Origin: Gammaproteobacteria bacterium
GTDB lineage: Bacteria > Pseudomonadota > Gammaproteobacteria > Poriferisulfidales > Oxydemutatoraceae
Length of the DNA stretch: 64,000 nt
Direction of reading: 5' to 3'
NCBI GenBank assembly: GCA_028817225.1
Contig: JAPPQC010000045.1
Coordinates: forward strand, 1 to 64,000
Both the position numbers and the translations under genes were made by a program. Of the stretch, positions 17,057 to 25,353 are shown piece after piece. Under the pieces are notes generated by a model. It worked only from the letters and a program-made list of their open reading frames with translations. It did not search any database and had not been told where the DNA came from. Each line of letters starts with the position of its first letter. The first letter of the stretch is position 1.

Positions 17057-17821
17057 TTATTGGCCGGGCCGCGCCGCGAGGCAGGCGGCGACGGCGGCGC
17101 GCGGGTCGGCGGCGGCCAGCACGCCGGACGCCGCCGCAATCAGTTGCACACCGCATTCCCACACCGCGCGCGCGTTGTCCGGGCCGATGCCGCCGATTGC
17201 ACAAACCGGCAGCGCGCAACCCTGCACGCATTTTCTCAGCGTATCAAGCGAGATGCGCGCGGCCTGCGGCTTCGTCGGCGACGCAAACACCGAGCCGAAC
17301 GCGACATAATCGGCGCCGTCGTCCCGCGCCCGCGCCGCGCGCGCCGCCGAGTCGTAGCATGACACGCCGACAATGGCGCCGCCGCCCAGTCGCCGCCGCG
17401 CCGCCGCCACGCTGCCGTCGCCGTCGCCAAGATGCACGCCGTCGGCGCCGAGTTCGGCGGCGAGGGCAATGTCATCATTGACAATCAACGGCACACCAAA
17501 CCGGCGGCAAACGGCTTGCAAAGACGCCGCCTGCCGCCGCCGCACATCACCGCCGCCGCGCACATCGCGGCTACTACGCGCACCGCCGCCGCGCGCATCA
17601 ATGCGGCTATTACGCGCACCGTCGCCACCGCGCACATCGCCGCCGCTGCCGCGCGCATTACTGCCGCTATCGCCGCGTCCATGCTTGCAGCGATACTGCA
17701 CCAGCACAACACCGGCCTCAAGCAACGGCGCAATCACATCACCGCCGCCACCCGCCGGCAACAACCCCGCATCGGCAATCAGATAAACCCCCGACGGCAC
17801 TTTGGACACGGCGTTCGGCAT
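17057..17821 (-). CDS. thiE: Thiamine-phosphate synthase with an RGG-like insertion
   Basis: ThiE joins the pyrimidine and thiazole phosphates to make thiamine phosphate. Family motifs are present: a VQYRCK strand, PLIVNDD near residue 111, GVHLGDGD near 128, GSVFASPTKPQA and CAIGGIGPDN. The family usually has an acidic residue at the Cys in QYRCK. Between that strand and the next helix is an insertion of about 45 residues made of Gly, Arg, Asp and Ser (GGDVRGGDG, DARGGG and similar), resembling RGG repeats, absent from normal ThiE. ATG 17821 follows the thiD stop in a TGATG overlap; GTG 17824 is also possible. The intact flanking motifs suggest activity is kept. Confidence 0.88.
   Translation of the reverse strand: MPNAVSKVPSGVYLIADAGLLPAGGGGDVIAPLLEAGVVLVQYRCKHGRGDSGSNARGSGGDVRGGDGARNSRIDARGGGARSSRDVRGGGDVRRRQAASLQAVCRRFGVPLIVNDDIALAAELGADGVHLGDGDGSVAAARRRLGGGAIVGVSCYDSAARAARARDDGADYVAFGSVFASPTKPQAARISLDTLRKCVQGCALPVCAIGGIGPDNARAVWECGVQLIAAASGVLAAADPRAAVAACLAARPGQ
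17530..17685 (-). repeat. Low-complexity GC-rich insertion inside thiE
   Basis: Irregular repeats built from GCGCGC, GCCGCC and GCGCAC units keep the frame and encode an Arg/Gly/Ser/Asp stretch. The block coincides exactly with the extra segment of ThiE. Confidence 0.7.
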
Positions 17822-18603
17822 CACGCTTCAGACCGCTGCGGCGCCGGATTGCCGTGCTGCGGAATGGGCGCGCGCAGCAAACAGCGGTAAGTGTAATCGT
17901 GCGCGCGCCGCGCCGCCTCCGCGACGGACGCGCCGCGCGCCAGTTCAACGGCGAGCGCGCTTGACAGCGTGCAGCCGCTGCCGTGATAGCGGTGCGGCAG
18001 GCGTTGGCAGGTGATGTCGCACGGCGGCGCGCCGTTGCGGTAGAGGCGGTGGCGCAGTTGCCCGTTGCTTTCGGATTCGCCGGTAATCAGCACCGCGCCA
18101 CATCCGCTTTCAAGGATTTTTGCGGCCATCGCCGCGGCGTCGCCAACAACCGCCGCCAGCCGCGCCGCCTCGTCCAGGTTCGGTGTTGCGACTGTCGCAA
18201 GCGGCAACAGCCGTGCAACGATCCGCGCCGTCGTCGCATCGTCGCAGAACAGGTAACCGCCGCCGGCGGCCAGCACCGGATCCAGCACGACGGGCGTGTT
18301 TGGCAGCGCCGCCAGCGCGTCGGCGACGGCGTCAACGACGGGCGCCGACGGCGTCAGGCCGATTTTGACGGCGGCAATGGGTTCATTCGCCGCCAGTTCG
18401 CCAATCCGGCGGCGCACGGCGTCGGCGTCGGCGGGCGCGCACGACTGCGCGTTAACGCTGTCCTGCCGCGTGCGGCAGGTGATGACGGCCAGCGCACGCG
18501 CGCCGAGGGCGGCGGCGGTTTCGGCGTCGGCGCGGGCGCCGGCGCCGCCGCCGGGGTCGAGGCCGGAGACGGCGAGTATCGTCAACTTTGCGCGGCTGTT
18601 CAT
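17821..18603 (-). CDS. thiD: Hydroxymethylpyrimidine / phosphomethylpyrimidine kinase
   Basis: ThiD phosphorylates the thiamine pyrimidine precursor twice. The 260-residue ribokinase-fold protein shows AVSGLDPGGGAGARAD near the N-terminus, VKIGL near residue 79, VVLDPVLAAGGG near residue 104, TPNLDEAARL, and the anion-hole motif HGSGCTLSSALA near residue 207. ATG 18603 is chosen because the kinase core begins within ten residues. It is upstream of and overlapping thiE. No TPP riboswitch was recognised upstream; the space to the divergent rubredoxin gene is only 49 bp. Confidence 0.93.
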   Translation of the reverse strand: MNSRAKLTILAVSGLDPGGGAGARADAETAAALGARALAVITCRTRQDSVNAQSCAPADADAVRRRIGELAANEPIAAVKIGLTPSAPVVDAVADALAALPNTPVVLDPVLAAGGGYLFCDDATTARIVARLLPLATVATPNLDEAARLAAVVGDAAAMAAKILESGCGAVLITGESESNGQLRHRLYRNGAPPCDITCQRLPHRYHGSGCTLSSALAVELARGASVAEAARRAHDYTYRCLLRAPIPQHGNPAPQRSEA

Positions 18604-18614
18604 CGTCTTCGCGC

Positions 18615-18621
18615 TATAATA
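18615..18621. promoter_or_regulatory. Overlapping divergent -10 boxes for thiD and rubredoxin
   Basis: TATAAT at 18615-18620 faces the rubredoxin gene, leaving a leader of about 26 nt. On the other strand TATTAT (18621-18616) faces thiD, with its ATG only 12 nt away, a near-leaderless arrangement. No strong -35 box is clear for either direction. Confidence 0.45.
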
Positions 18622-18652
18622 GCAAGGCGGGCGCCCGCCGCCCGCGGCACCG

Positions 18653-18823
18653 ATGGAATACAGAAAATACATGTGCGTTGTTTGCGGCCATCTCTACGAC
18701 GAGGAAAAGGGCGAGCCGGAAGACGGCATCGCGCCCGGCACGCGCTGGGAGGACATTCCGTGGAACTGGGTCTGCCCGGAATGCGGCGCCGCCAAGTCCG
18801 ACTTTGAGTTGGTCGAGGACTGA
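18653..18823 (+). CDS. Rubredoxin
   Basis: A 56-residue protein with two Cys pairs that bind one iron: [14 protein letters not shown] at residues 7-20 and [14 protein letters not shown] near the C-terminus, with [12 protein letters not shown] between them. Size and motifs are those of a classical rubredoxin, a small cytoplasmic electron carrier. It may serve rubrerythrin (coded at 37.3 kb) or other oxidoreductases; this pairing is inference. It is followed after 6 bp by a PfkB kinase and is divergent from thiD. Confidence 0.95.
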   Translation: MEYRKYMCVVCGHLYDEEKGEPEDGIAPGTRWEDIPWNWVCPECGAAKSDFELVED

Positions 18824-18829
18824 ACGGCG

Positions 18830-19768
18830 ATGTCGGTTCTGGTCTGCGGCTCGGTCGCGTTCGACAACATCATGGTCTTTGAGGACCGCTTTCGCAACCA
18901 CATCCTGCCCGACCGCCTGCACATCCTGAACATCTCCTTCCTGGTGCCGAAGATGCGCCAGCAATTCGGCGGCTGCGCCGGCAACATCGCCTACAGCCTG
19001 TCGCTGCTCGGTTGCGACGCGCACCCGATGGCCACCGTCGGCAGGGACTTCGGCGAATACGCCGCGTGGATGGACAAGCACGGCGTCAGCCGCCGCCACC
19101 TGCTGGCGGTGGAGGATGAATTCACCGCGCGCGCCTTCATCATCACCGACCTTGATGACAACCAGATTACCGCCTTCCACCCGGGCGCGATGAACGAATG
19201 CCACCGCAACCGCGTGCCGGCGGGCGACGGCATCCGCCTCGGCCTGATCTCGCCGGAAGGGCGCGACGGCATGATTCAGCACGCGCGCCAGTTTTCCGAC
19301 GCCGGCATTCCGTTTCTGTTTGATCCGGGGCAGGGCACGGCGATGTTCACGGCGGAGGAACTGAACGACTTCATCGAGCGCGCCGACTACCTCGCGTGCA
19401 ACGATTACGAGGCGCGCATCATCACCGAGCGCACCGGCTGGACGACGGCGCAACTGGCGTCGCGGGTGCGCGCGCTGGTCGTCACGCGCGGCGGCGACGG
19501 CTCCAGCATCCACGCCGGCGGCAAGGTGCATGAAATTCCGGTGGCACGCCCCGAGGCCGTCAAGGACCCGACCGGCTGCGGCGACGCCTACCGCGCCGGC
19601 CTGATTCACGGCCTCGTCAACGACATGGACTGGGAAACCACGGGCCGCGTCGCATCGCTGATGGGCGCCGTCAAGGTGGAATGCTCCGGCGGCCAGGGCC
19701 ACCGCTTCTCAAAGGACGAACTGGAAACGCGCTTTCAGGAAAACTTCAACTACCGCACGGGGCTGTAA
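18830..19768 (+). CDS. PfkB-family carbohydrate/adenosine kinase
   Basis: The 312-residue ribokinase-like protein has the N-terminal GSVAFDNIM segment, the FGGCAGNIAYSLSLLG substrate signature near residue 46 and the C-terminal PfkB signature DPTGCGDAYRAGLIHG near residue 246, with the catalytic Asp in GCGDAYRAG. It resembles bacterial proteins annotated as adenosine kinase, often found as single-copy genes in proteobacteria. The substrate (adenosine or a sugar) cannot be settled from sequence. It lies 6 bp after the rubredoxin gene and is probably co-transcribed. Confidence 0.88.
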   Translation: MSVLVCGSVAFDNIMVFEDRFRNHILPDRLHILNISFLVPKMRQQFGGCAGNIAYSLSLLGCDAHPMATVGRDFGEYAAWMDKHGVSRRHLLAVEDEFTARAFIITDLDDNQITAFHPGAMNECHRNRVPAGDGIRLGLISPEGRDGMIQHARQFSDAGIPFLFDPGQGTAMFTAEELNDFIERADYLACNDYEARIITERTGWTTAQLASRVRALVVTRGGDGSSIHAGGKVHEIPVARPEAVKDPTGCGDAYRAGLIHGLVNDMDWETTGRVASLMGAVKVECSGGQGHRFSKDELETRFQENFNYRTGL

Positions 19769-19887
19769 CCGGCGGTTTGGCACGGCGGGCTTGTGCAGCC
19801 GCAAACCGGGCAACGCTTTGGCGCTCGCGCACGGCGGCGTTGTGCAGTGATGAAAACCCCCGGCGTTTGCATGCAGCGGAGTTGCCA

Positions 19888-20934
19888 ATGACAGCCGCGA
19901 GCGACAGCGCCGATGAGACCGCCCCGGCCTTCCATTTTGACCCGCAAACGCTGAACCCGGCGAACCGCGGCGACGGCGTCAGCGCGATGCTGCGCGTGCG
20001 CGACGGCGCCGAATTCCTGCAAGCCGGGCTGGAGTCGTGCCTCGATATCTTTGACGAAGTCGTCGCCGTCCATCACCAGTGCAGCGACGCCACGCCGCAA
20101 ATCCTGCACGACCTGGCCAAACGCCACCCCGACCGGCTGAAGGTGTATGAATACCCGCACGAAGTGGTGCCGCCGAACACCGCGCAGCACGCCGCAGAGG
20201 GCGCCGACTCGCTGCACACCATCGCCGCGCTGTGCAACTACGCGCTGTCGAAGACGACGCGGCGCGTTGTCATCAAGCACGACGCCGACCACATTTACAT
20301 CCGCCCCAATCTGGCGCGGGCCGTCGCCGCCGTGCGCCGCCGCTGCGACGGTTTTGTGCCCGCCGCCGGCGTCAATCTGGCGCGCGCTCCGGACGGCGCG
20401 TTCGGCGTGTCATTGCACGACCCGCTGTGCGGCGCCGGCGGCGACTACGGGTTTTTTCCGGTGTCGGAGGACACCCGGTTTGTCCACAACGACCGTCATG
20501 AAACCGCGCGTTACGGGCCTGTCTCGCGCTCGCTGCCCGCCGCCGGCACTTTGTTCTGGCACATGAAACAACTGCAGAAACACTGCGGGCTGCGTGAATA
20601 CCGCTGGCGCCACGAAAACAACCTGGCCGAACTGCACCGCCGGGCCGCGGCCATCAGGGACGGCATGGAAGTGCTGCCGCTTGACGGGTTCATTGACCGC
20701 TTCGGCGGCGCCAACGGCCTGCTGGCCGCGCGCACGGGCCACCCGCTGTTCCGCAACCGCCTGACGAGGCCGCTCGCATGGCACGGCGTGCGCCTGTTGA
20801 ACCGCGCCGGAGTTGTCAGGAATCTGCCGCTGTATTTGTCGCTGTCGTACACGCTGGAGCGCGACCTGCGCGGCGCATCATTGCCGCAAGCGGCGGCGTC
20901 CGGCGGGCACAACAATCCGCCGGCAACCCGCTGA
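19888..20934 (+). CDS. Family 2-like glycosyltransferase (copy 1)
   Basis: The 348-residue protein has a GT-A-type N-terminal half: a SAMLRVRDGAEFL strand and helix, DEVVAVHHQCSDAT and a DxD-type metal motif in IKHDADHIYIRPN. The second half, with an FWHMK segment and a FGGANGLLA segment, is not familiar. The first half is almost identical in DNA to the gene at 21772-22767; the ends differ. ATG 19888 is the first Met before the conserved FHFDPQTL start. The substrate is unknown; a role in surface polysaccharide or lipid glycosylation is inferred. Confidence 0.75.
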   Translation: MTAASDSADETAPAFHFDPQTLNPANRGDGVSAMLRVRDGAEFLQAGLESCLDIFDEVVAVHHQCSDATPQILHDLAKRHPDRLKVYEYPHEVVPPNTAQHAAEGADSLHTIAALCNYALSKTTRRVVIKHDADHIYIRPNLARAVAAVRRRCDGFVPAAGVNLARAPDGAFGVSLHDPLCGAGGDYGFFPVSEDTRFVHNDRHETARYGPVSRSLPAAGTLFWHMKQLQKHCGLREYRWRHENNLAELHRRAAAIRDGMEVLPLDGFIDRFGGANGLLAARTGHPLFRNRLTRPLAWHGVRLLNRAGVVRNLPLYLSLSYTLERDLRGASLPQAAASGGHNNPPATR

Positions 20935-21003
20935 TTGTCCGCCGGGGTGTTCTTTCCGCGACAGCGTTGGCCGGCGGCAGCCCGCACAACCGCCGTCAAC
21001 CCG

Positions 21004-21690
21004 CTAACTTTCCGCCGGGATTTCCCCGCCGGCGTCCCCCTTCAACGACAGCGTAGGCCAGCCGCGCTGCGCCGCGAGTTGCAGCAGCGCATCGTCGCCG
21101 TGGACGACGACCGGCCTGTCGGCCCACTCAAGCATCGGCAGGTCGTTGATGGAATCGCTGTAAAACCAGGTTTGCCGGTGGCCGGGCCGGTGTCGTTCAA
21201 GCCAGCGTTGCAGGCACGCCAGTTTGCCTTCGCGAAAGCACGGCACGCCCTCGATCTCGCCGCTGAAACGCGCGCCGCTGATGGCCGGGCGCGTCGCGAT
21301 GATGTCGTCGGCGCCGAGCATCCGCGCGATCGGCTCGGTGATGAACAGGTTGGTCGCGGTGACAATCAGCGCGAGGTCGCCGCGCTTTTTGTGCTTTTCA
21401 ATCAGCGCGCGCGCGCGCGGCGCGACGATGGGCCGGATGCGCTCATCTATAAAACGGCGGCGCCATTCCAGCAATGTGCTCAGGTCGTTGTCGGCCAGCG
21501 GTTTCAGCGCAAAGCGCAGGTATTCGCGGATGTCGAGCCGCCCGGCCTGATAGTCGCGGTAGAACGCCAGGTTGCGCTCTTCAAAGCGCGCGCGCTCGAC
21601 GGCGCCGATGTCGCACAGAAACCGCCCCCACAGGTAGTCGCTGTCGCCTTCCAGCAGCGTGTGGTCAAGATCAAACAGTGCAAGTTCCAT
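21004..21690 (-). CDS. HAD-superfamily IB phosphatase
   Basis: The 228-residue protein shows the HAD motifs of the phosphoserine-phosphatase-like subgroup: LFDLDHTLLEGDSD (motif I, nucleophile and acid Asp), LIVTATN (motif II), the Lys in a FREGKLACL segment, and FYSDSINDLPMLEWAD (motif III/IV). Relatives act as phosphoserine or histidinol-phosphate phosphatases or on other small phosphates. It faces glycosyltransferase copy 1 and sits between the two copies, with hisC and tyrA/aroA nearby. A role with glycosyl phosphates or in histidine synthesis is possible but undecided. Confidence 0.85.
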   Translation of the reverse strand: MELALFDLDHTLLEGDSDYLWGRFLCDIGAVERARFEERNLAFYRDYQAGRLDIREYLRFALKPLADNDLSTLLEWRRRFIDERIRPIVAPRARALIEKHKKRGDLALIVTATNLFITEPIARMLGADDIIATRPAISGARFSGEIEGVPCFREGKLACLQRWLERHRPGHRQTWFYSDSINDLPMLEWADRPVVVHGDDALLQLAAQRGWPTLSLKGDAGGEIPAES

Positions 21691-21757
21691 CGGCTTCCAT
21701 CGGGGGCGGCGGCGCGCGGCGGCGCGGGCGAAACAGGACGGCATTATACCGGCGGTA

Positions 21758-21763
21758 TATAAT
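21758..21763 (+). promoter_or_regulatory. -10 box for glycosyltransferase copy 2
   Basis: A perfect TATAAT ends 8 nt before the ATG at 21772. No convincing -35 box is seen at the right distance. If used, the transcript would begin almost at the start codon. Confidence 0.4.
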
Positions 21764-21771
21764 TCCGGGGC

Positions 21772-22767
21772 ATGGCCGTCCCCCCCTTCCATTTTGACCC
21801 GCAAACGCTGGACCCGGCGAACCGCGGCGACGGCGTCAGCGCGATGCTGCGGGTGCGCGACGGCGCCGACTTCCTGCAGGCCGGGCTGGAGTCGTGCCTC
21901 GATATCTTTGACGAGGTGGTCGCCGTCCATCACCAGTGCAGCGACGCCACGCCGCAAATCCTGCACGACCTGGCCAAACGCCACCCCGACCGGCTGAAGG
22001 TGTATGAATACCCGCACGAAGTGGTGCCGCCGAACACCGCGCAGCACGCCGCAGAGGGCGCCGACTCGCTGCACACCATCGCCGCGCTGTGCAACTACGC
22101 GCTGTCGAAGACGACGCGGCGCGTTGCCATCAAGCACGACGCCGACCACATTTACATCCGCCCCAATCTGGCGCGGGCGGTCGCCGCCGCGCGCCGCCGC
22201 TGCGACCGCTTCATAATCGCCGCCGGCGTCAATCTGGCGCGCTCGCCGGACGGCGCGTTCGGCGTGTCGCTGCACGACCCGTTTTGCGGCGCGCACGGCG
22301 ACCACGGATTTTTCCCGGTGTCGAAGGACACTTATTTTTACCACAGCGGCGTCATTGAACGCTTCAACCACAGCCCCCTGCCGAGGTTTCACCACCACGC
22401 CGGCATCCTGTTCTGGCACATGAAACTGCTGCAGAAGCACTACGGGGTGCGCGAATACCTCTACCGCTACAGGAACAACCTGGCCGGGCTGCACCGCGCG
22501 GTCGCCGGCATTGAAAGCGACCTGGCAGTGGCGCCGCTTGCCGGGTTCATTGACCGCTTCGGCGGCGCCAACGGCCTGCTCGCCGAGCGGCATGTGGACT
22601 ATCCGCTGTTTCGCAACCGCTGCACGAGGCCGCTCGCGTGGCATGCCGCCCGCCTGCTCAGCCGCGCCGGGGTTGTCAAGTGTCTGCCCAGGCTTCTCGC
22701 GGTGTCTTGCGCGCTGGAACGGGATTTGCGCGGCGTGGCGCCGCCGCAGGTGGCCGGCGTCCGGTGA
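21772..22767 (+). CDS. Family 2-like glycosyltransferase (copy 2)
   Basis: The 331-residue paralogue of the gene at 19888-20934. The DNA of the first half (from about 21782 to 22200) is nearly the same as copy 1, with long stretches without any difference, while the second half diverges (for example KDTYFYHSG in place of EDTRFVHND). The DAD metal motif and the FWHMK and FGGANGLLA segments are kept. This suggests one catalytic scaffold with two acceptor specificities. It ends in a GTGA overlap with the phosphatase-like gene downstream, so it starts a run that continues into hisC. Confidence 0.75.
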   Translation: MAVPPFHFDPQTLDPANRGDGVSAMLRVRDGADFLQAGLESCLDIFDEVVAVHHQCSDATPQILHDLAKRHPDRLKVYEYPHEVVPPNTAQHAAEGADSLHTIAALCNYALSKTTRRVAIKHDADHIYIRPNLARAVAAARRRCDRFIIAAGVNLARSPDGAFGVSLHDPFCGAHGDHGFFPVSKDTYFYHSGVIERFNHSPLPRFHHHAGILFWHMKLLQKHYGVREYLYRYRNNLAGLHRAVAGIESDLAVAPLAGFIDRFGGANGLLAERHVDYPLFRNRCTRPLAWHAARLLSRAGVVKCLPRLLAVSCALERDLRGVAPPQVAGVR

Positions 22768-23297
22768 GCCAGTCGGTTTTGTTTGTGTGTTCGCTGAATG
22801 TCTGCCGCTCGGTGGCGGCGCACGGCGTGTTTCGTTACATTCTGCGCGAGACCGGCCTGGACGCGGTCGCCGATTCGGCGGGCGTGTCGGCGGGCGGCGG
22901 CGCGCCGCCCGAAACGCTGGTGCGGCGCGCCGCCGAACTGCGCGGCTACGACCTGTCCGGCATTCGCTCCAAACCGCTGGCGGCGGCGTCGCCCGGCGAC
23001 TGCGATTACCTGGTGGCGATGGATTCGTCGCAGTTGCCGGCGCTGCGCGGCTGCTGCGCGAACGGCGCCGTCGTCCGCCTGCTGATGGATTACTCCGACT
23101 ACTTCAACGAAACCGAAGTCGCCGTGCCGCCGCCGCACGAGGGCGTGGAAGGCTGCCTGCGAATGTTCGACCGCATTGAGGACGCCTGCCTCGGCCTGTG
23201 GCGCGCGCTGAATGAACGCGGCGATAAATACAGCGGTGAACACGAGGACGGGCGTGGCGGCGGGCGCGGCAATGAACCCGGCGGAGCGCACCGATGA
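22764..23297 (+). CDS. Low-molecular-weight tyrosine phosphatase-like protein
   Basis: The 177-residue protein begins with the LMW-PTP phosphate loop VCSLNVCRS: Cys9, five residues, Arg15. The family normally has Gly where this has Leu11. The C-terminal acid loop, usually VPDPYYGG, reads VPPPHEGVEG near residues 121-130, so the general-acid Asp is replaced by Pro. The fold looks intact (IEDACLGLW follows), but catalysis may be weak or altered. Start GTG 22764 overlaps the glycosyltransferase stop and the end overlaps hisC by 4 nt. LMW-PTPs near glycosyltransferases often regulate polysaccharide export. Confidence 0.75.
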   Translation: MSQSVLFVCSLNVCRSVAAHGVFRYILRETGLDAVADSAGVSAGGGAPPETLVRRAAELRGYDLSGIRSKPLAAASPGDCDYLVAMDSSQLPALRGCCANGAVVRLLMDYSDYFNETEVAVPPPHEGVEGCLRMFDRIEDACLGLWRALNERGDKYSGEHEDGRGGGRGNEPGGAHR

Positions 23298-24430
23298 ACG
23301 ACATCGCATTTGACCCGCTGGATTACTGCCGTCCGGGGCTTGCGGGGCTTGCGCCGTATGAGCCGGGCAAGCCGCCCGGCGCGCTGGAGCGCGAACTCGG
23401 CGTGCGCGACGCCGTTAAACTGGCGTCGAACGAGAACCTGCGCGGGCCGTCGCCGCAGGCGCTGGCGGCGTTGCGGCGCGCGCTGGCCGATGTGCATTTC
23501 TATCCCGACGGCGGCGGCCACCAACTGAAGGAGTTGCTGGCCGCGCGCCACGGCGTCGCGCCCGGCCAGATTACGCTCGGCAACGGCTCGAACGAACTGC
23601 TTGAACTCACCGCGCGCTGTTTCCTCGGCCCCGGCGCCGCCGCCGTCTATTCGCGCCACGCCTTTGCGGTGTATGCGCTGGTGACGCAGGCGTCGGGCGC
23701 CGACGCGCGCGTGGCGGCGCCGCTGCCGGCGTCGGACGCGATGCCGTGCGGCAACGACCTTGAGGCGATGCTTGAACAGGTCAACGACGCCACCGCCGTG
23801 GTCTTCATCGCCAACCCGAACAACCCGACCGGCACCTGGGCGGGGGAGGCCGCGCTGCGCGGTTTTCTGCGGCGGTTGCCGCGCCGCGTCGTCGCCGTCG
23901 TGGACCAGGCCTACGCCGAATACGCGGCGGGCGCCGACTGCCCCGACGCCGCCGCCTGGCTTGGCGAGTTTCCGAACCTGATCGTTACGCGGACTTTCTC
24001 GAAGGTTTTCGCGCTCGCCGGCCTGCGTATCGGTTACGCGCTGTCGTCGCCGGCGATGGCGGAGTTGCTGAACCGGCTGCGCCAGCCGTTCAATGTCAAC
24101 GGCCCGGCGCAATGCGCGGCGGCGGCGGCGCTCGGCGACCGCCGCCATCTGGACGACAGCGTCCGCGCCAACGCCGCCGGCCTTGCGCGGCTGCGCGACG
24201 GCCTGTCGCGGCTCGGCGTCGCGTGCCTGCCGTCGGCGGCGAATTTCCTGTGCTTTGAGGTCGGCGACGACGCGCGGCGCGTGTACGACGAACTGCTTGC
24301 GCGCGGCGTCATCGTGCGCCCGCTGGCGAACTACAAACTGCCGCGCCACCTGCGGGTGACGGTCGGCCTGCCCGAACACAACGAGCGTTTTCTTGATGCT
24401 TTCACCGCCGTCGCCGGCGCCGGGGGCTGA
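23294..24430 (+). CDS. hisC: Histidinol-phosphate aminotransferase
   Basis: HisC is a fold-type I PLP aminotransferase; copies next to tyrA often also act on aromatic keto acids. The 378 residues include KLASNENLRGPSP near residue 39, the GNGSNELLEL segment, VFIANPNNPTG near residue 170, and the PLP Lys in TRTFSKVFALAGLRIGY near residue 236. A basic LPRHLRVTVGLPEHNERF segment closes the fold. It follows the phosphatase-like gene with an ATGA overlap and precedes tyrA and aroA, the classic gammaproteobacterial order, but pheA is missing upstream. Confidence 0.93.
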   Translation: MNDIAFDPLDYCRPGLAGLAPYEPGKPPGALERELGVRDAVKLASNENLRGPSPQALAALRRALADVHFYPDGGGHQLKELLAARHGVAPGQITLGNGSNELLELTARCFLGPGAAAVYSRHAFAVYALVTQASGADARVAAPLPASDAMPCGNDLEAMLEQVNDATAVVFIANPNNPTGTWAGEAALRGFLRRLPRRVVAVVDQAYAEYAAGADCPDAAAWLGEFPNLIVTRTFSKVFALAGLRIGYALSSPAMAELLNRLRQPFNVNGPAQCAAAAALGDRRHLDDSVRANAAGLARLRDGLSRLGVACLPSAANFLCFEVGDDARRVYDELLARGVIVRPLANYKLPRHLRVTVGLPEHNERFLDAFTAVAGAGG

Positions 24431-24483
24431 CATGGCGCGCACATTGGGCATTGTCGGCGGCGTCCCGACCGGCGCTTCGCTCA
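24420..24483 (+). repeat. Degenerate tandem copy of the tyrA start region
   Basis: Bases 24420-24483 repeat, with changes, bases 24499-24562 (79-bp offset). Both hold a ribosome-binding-like GGNGGCTGAC, ATGGCGC, a GGGCATTGTCGGC stretch and GGCGCNTCGCT. The upstream copy encodes a 25-residue remnant (ATG 24432 to TGA 24509) that begins like TyrA and then decays. Confidence 0.8.
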
Positions 24484-24510
24484 CCGCCGCCGCCGCCGCC
24501 GGAGGCTGAC

Positions 24511-25353
24511 ATGGCGCATACAGTGGGCATTGTCGGCACCGGCCTGATTGGCGCCTCGCTGGCGCTGGCGCTGAAACGCCGCGACCCGGCGCCGCATGTC
24601 GCCGGTTTTGACACCGACGCGGCGCGCGCCGTGCGCGCGCTTGAACTCGGCGCGCTGGACGCCTGCGCCGACTCGCCGTCGCAACTCGGCGCCGACATCA
24701 CCGTGCTGGCGGCGCCGGTCGGCGCGATGCGCGGCGCGCTGGCGGCGCTGTCGCCGCCGGACGGCGCGATCATCACCGATGTCGGCAGCGTCAAGGCCGC
24801 CGTGATGCGCGACGCGCGCGACGCGCTCGGCGGCGCGTCGGCGTGTTTCGTGCCGGGACACCCGGTCGCCGGCGCCGAGAACAGCGGCCCGGAAGCGGCG
24901 TCGGCGACGCTGTTTGACAACTGCCGCGTCGTGCTGACGCCCGGCGCCGCCGCCGACCGCGACGCCGTCGCCGCCGTCGCGGCGATGTGGCGCGCCGCCG
25001 GCGCCGCCGAAGTCGTCGAGATGGACGCCGCCGCGCACGACCGCGTGTTCGCCTGCGCCAGCCACCTGCCGCACGCCGTCGCCTACGCGCTGATGGACGG
25101 CCTGCTGGCGCGCGCCGACGCCGATGCGGTCTTTGACTGCGCGGCGGGCGGCCTGCGCGACTTCACGCGCGTCGCCGCCAGCGACCCGGTGATGTGGCGC
25201 GACATCTTTCTCGCCAACGCCGACGGCGTCGTTGAGGCGCTGGACGATTTCAGCGCCGCCGCCGGACGCCTGCGCGACTTGATAGCGCGCGGCGACGGCG
25301 ACGCGCTGCAAAAACTGCTTGAAGAAGTCGCGGCGCGGCGGCGCGATGGCTGA
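24511..25353 (+). CDS. tyrA: Prephenate dehydrogenase
   Basis: TyrA oxidises prephenate to 4-hydroxyphenylpyruvate in tyrosine synthesis. The 280-residue protein begins with the Rossmann motif GIVGTGLIGASLALAL, followed by a DTDAARA acidic turn, ITDVGSVK near residue 89, the substrate-binding PGHPVAGAENSG near residue 111, and SHLPHAVAYALM near residue 182. ATG 24511 has a GGAGG site 6 nt upstream. A decayed copy of this start lies 79 bp before it. It overlaps aroA by 8 nt; in Pseudomonas the two are fused, here they are separate. Confidence 0.93.
   Translation: MAHTVGIVGTGLIGASLALALKRRDPAPHVAGFDTDAARAVRALELGALDACADSPSQLGADITVLAAPVGAMRGALAALSPPDGAIITDVGSVKAAVMRDARDALGGASACFVPGHPVAGAENSGPEAASATLFDNCRVVLTPGAAADRDAVAAVAAMWRAAGAAEVVEMDAAAHDRVFACASHLPHAVAYALMDGLLARADADAVFDCAAGGLRDFTRVAASDPVMWRDIFLANADGVVEALDDFSAAAGRLRDLIARGDGDALQKLLEEVAARRRDG

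Noticed and set aside
18604-18652. TPP riboswitch before thiD
   Set aside because: Only 49 bp separate thiD from rubredoxin, too short, and no THI-box sequence is present.
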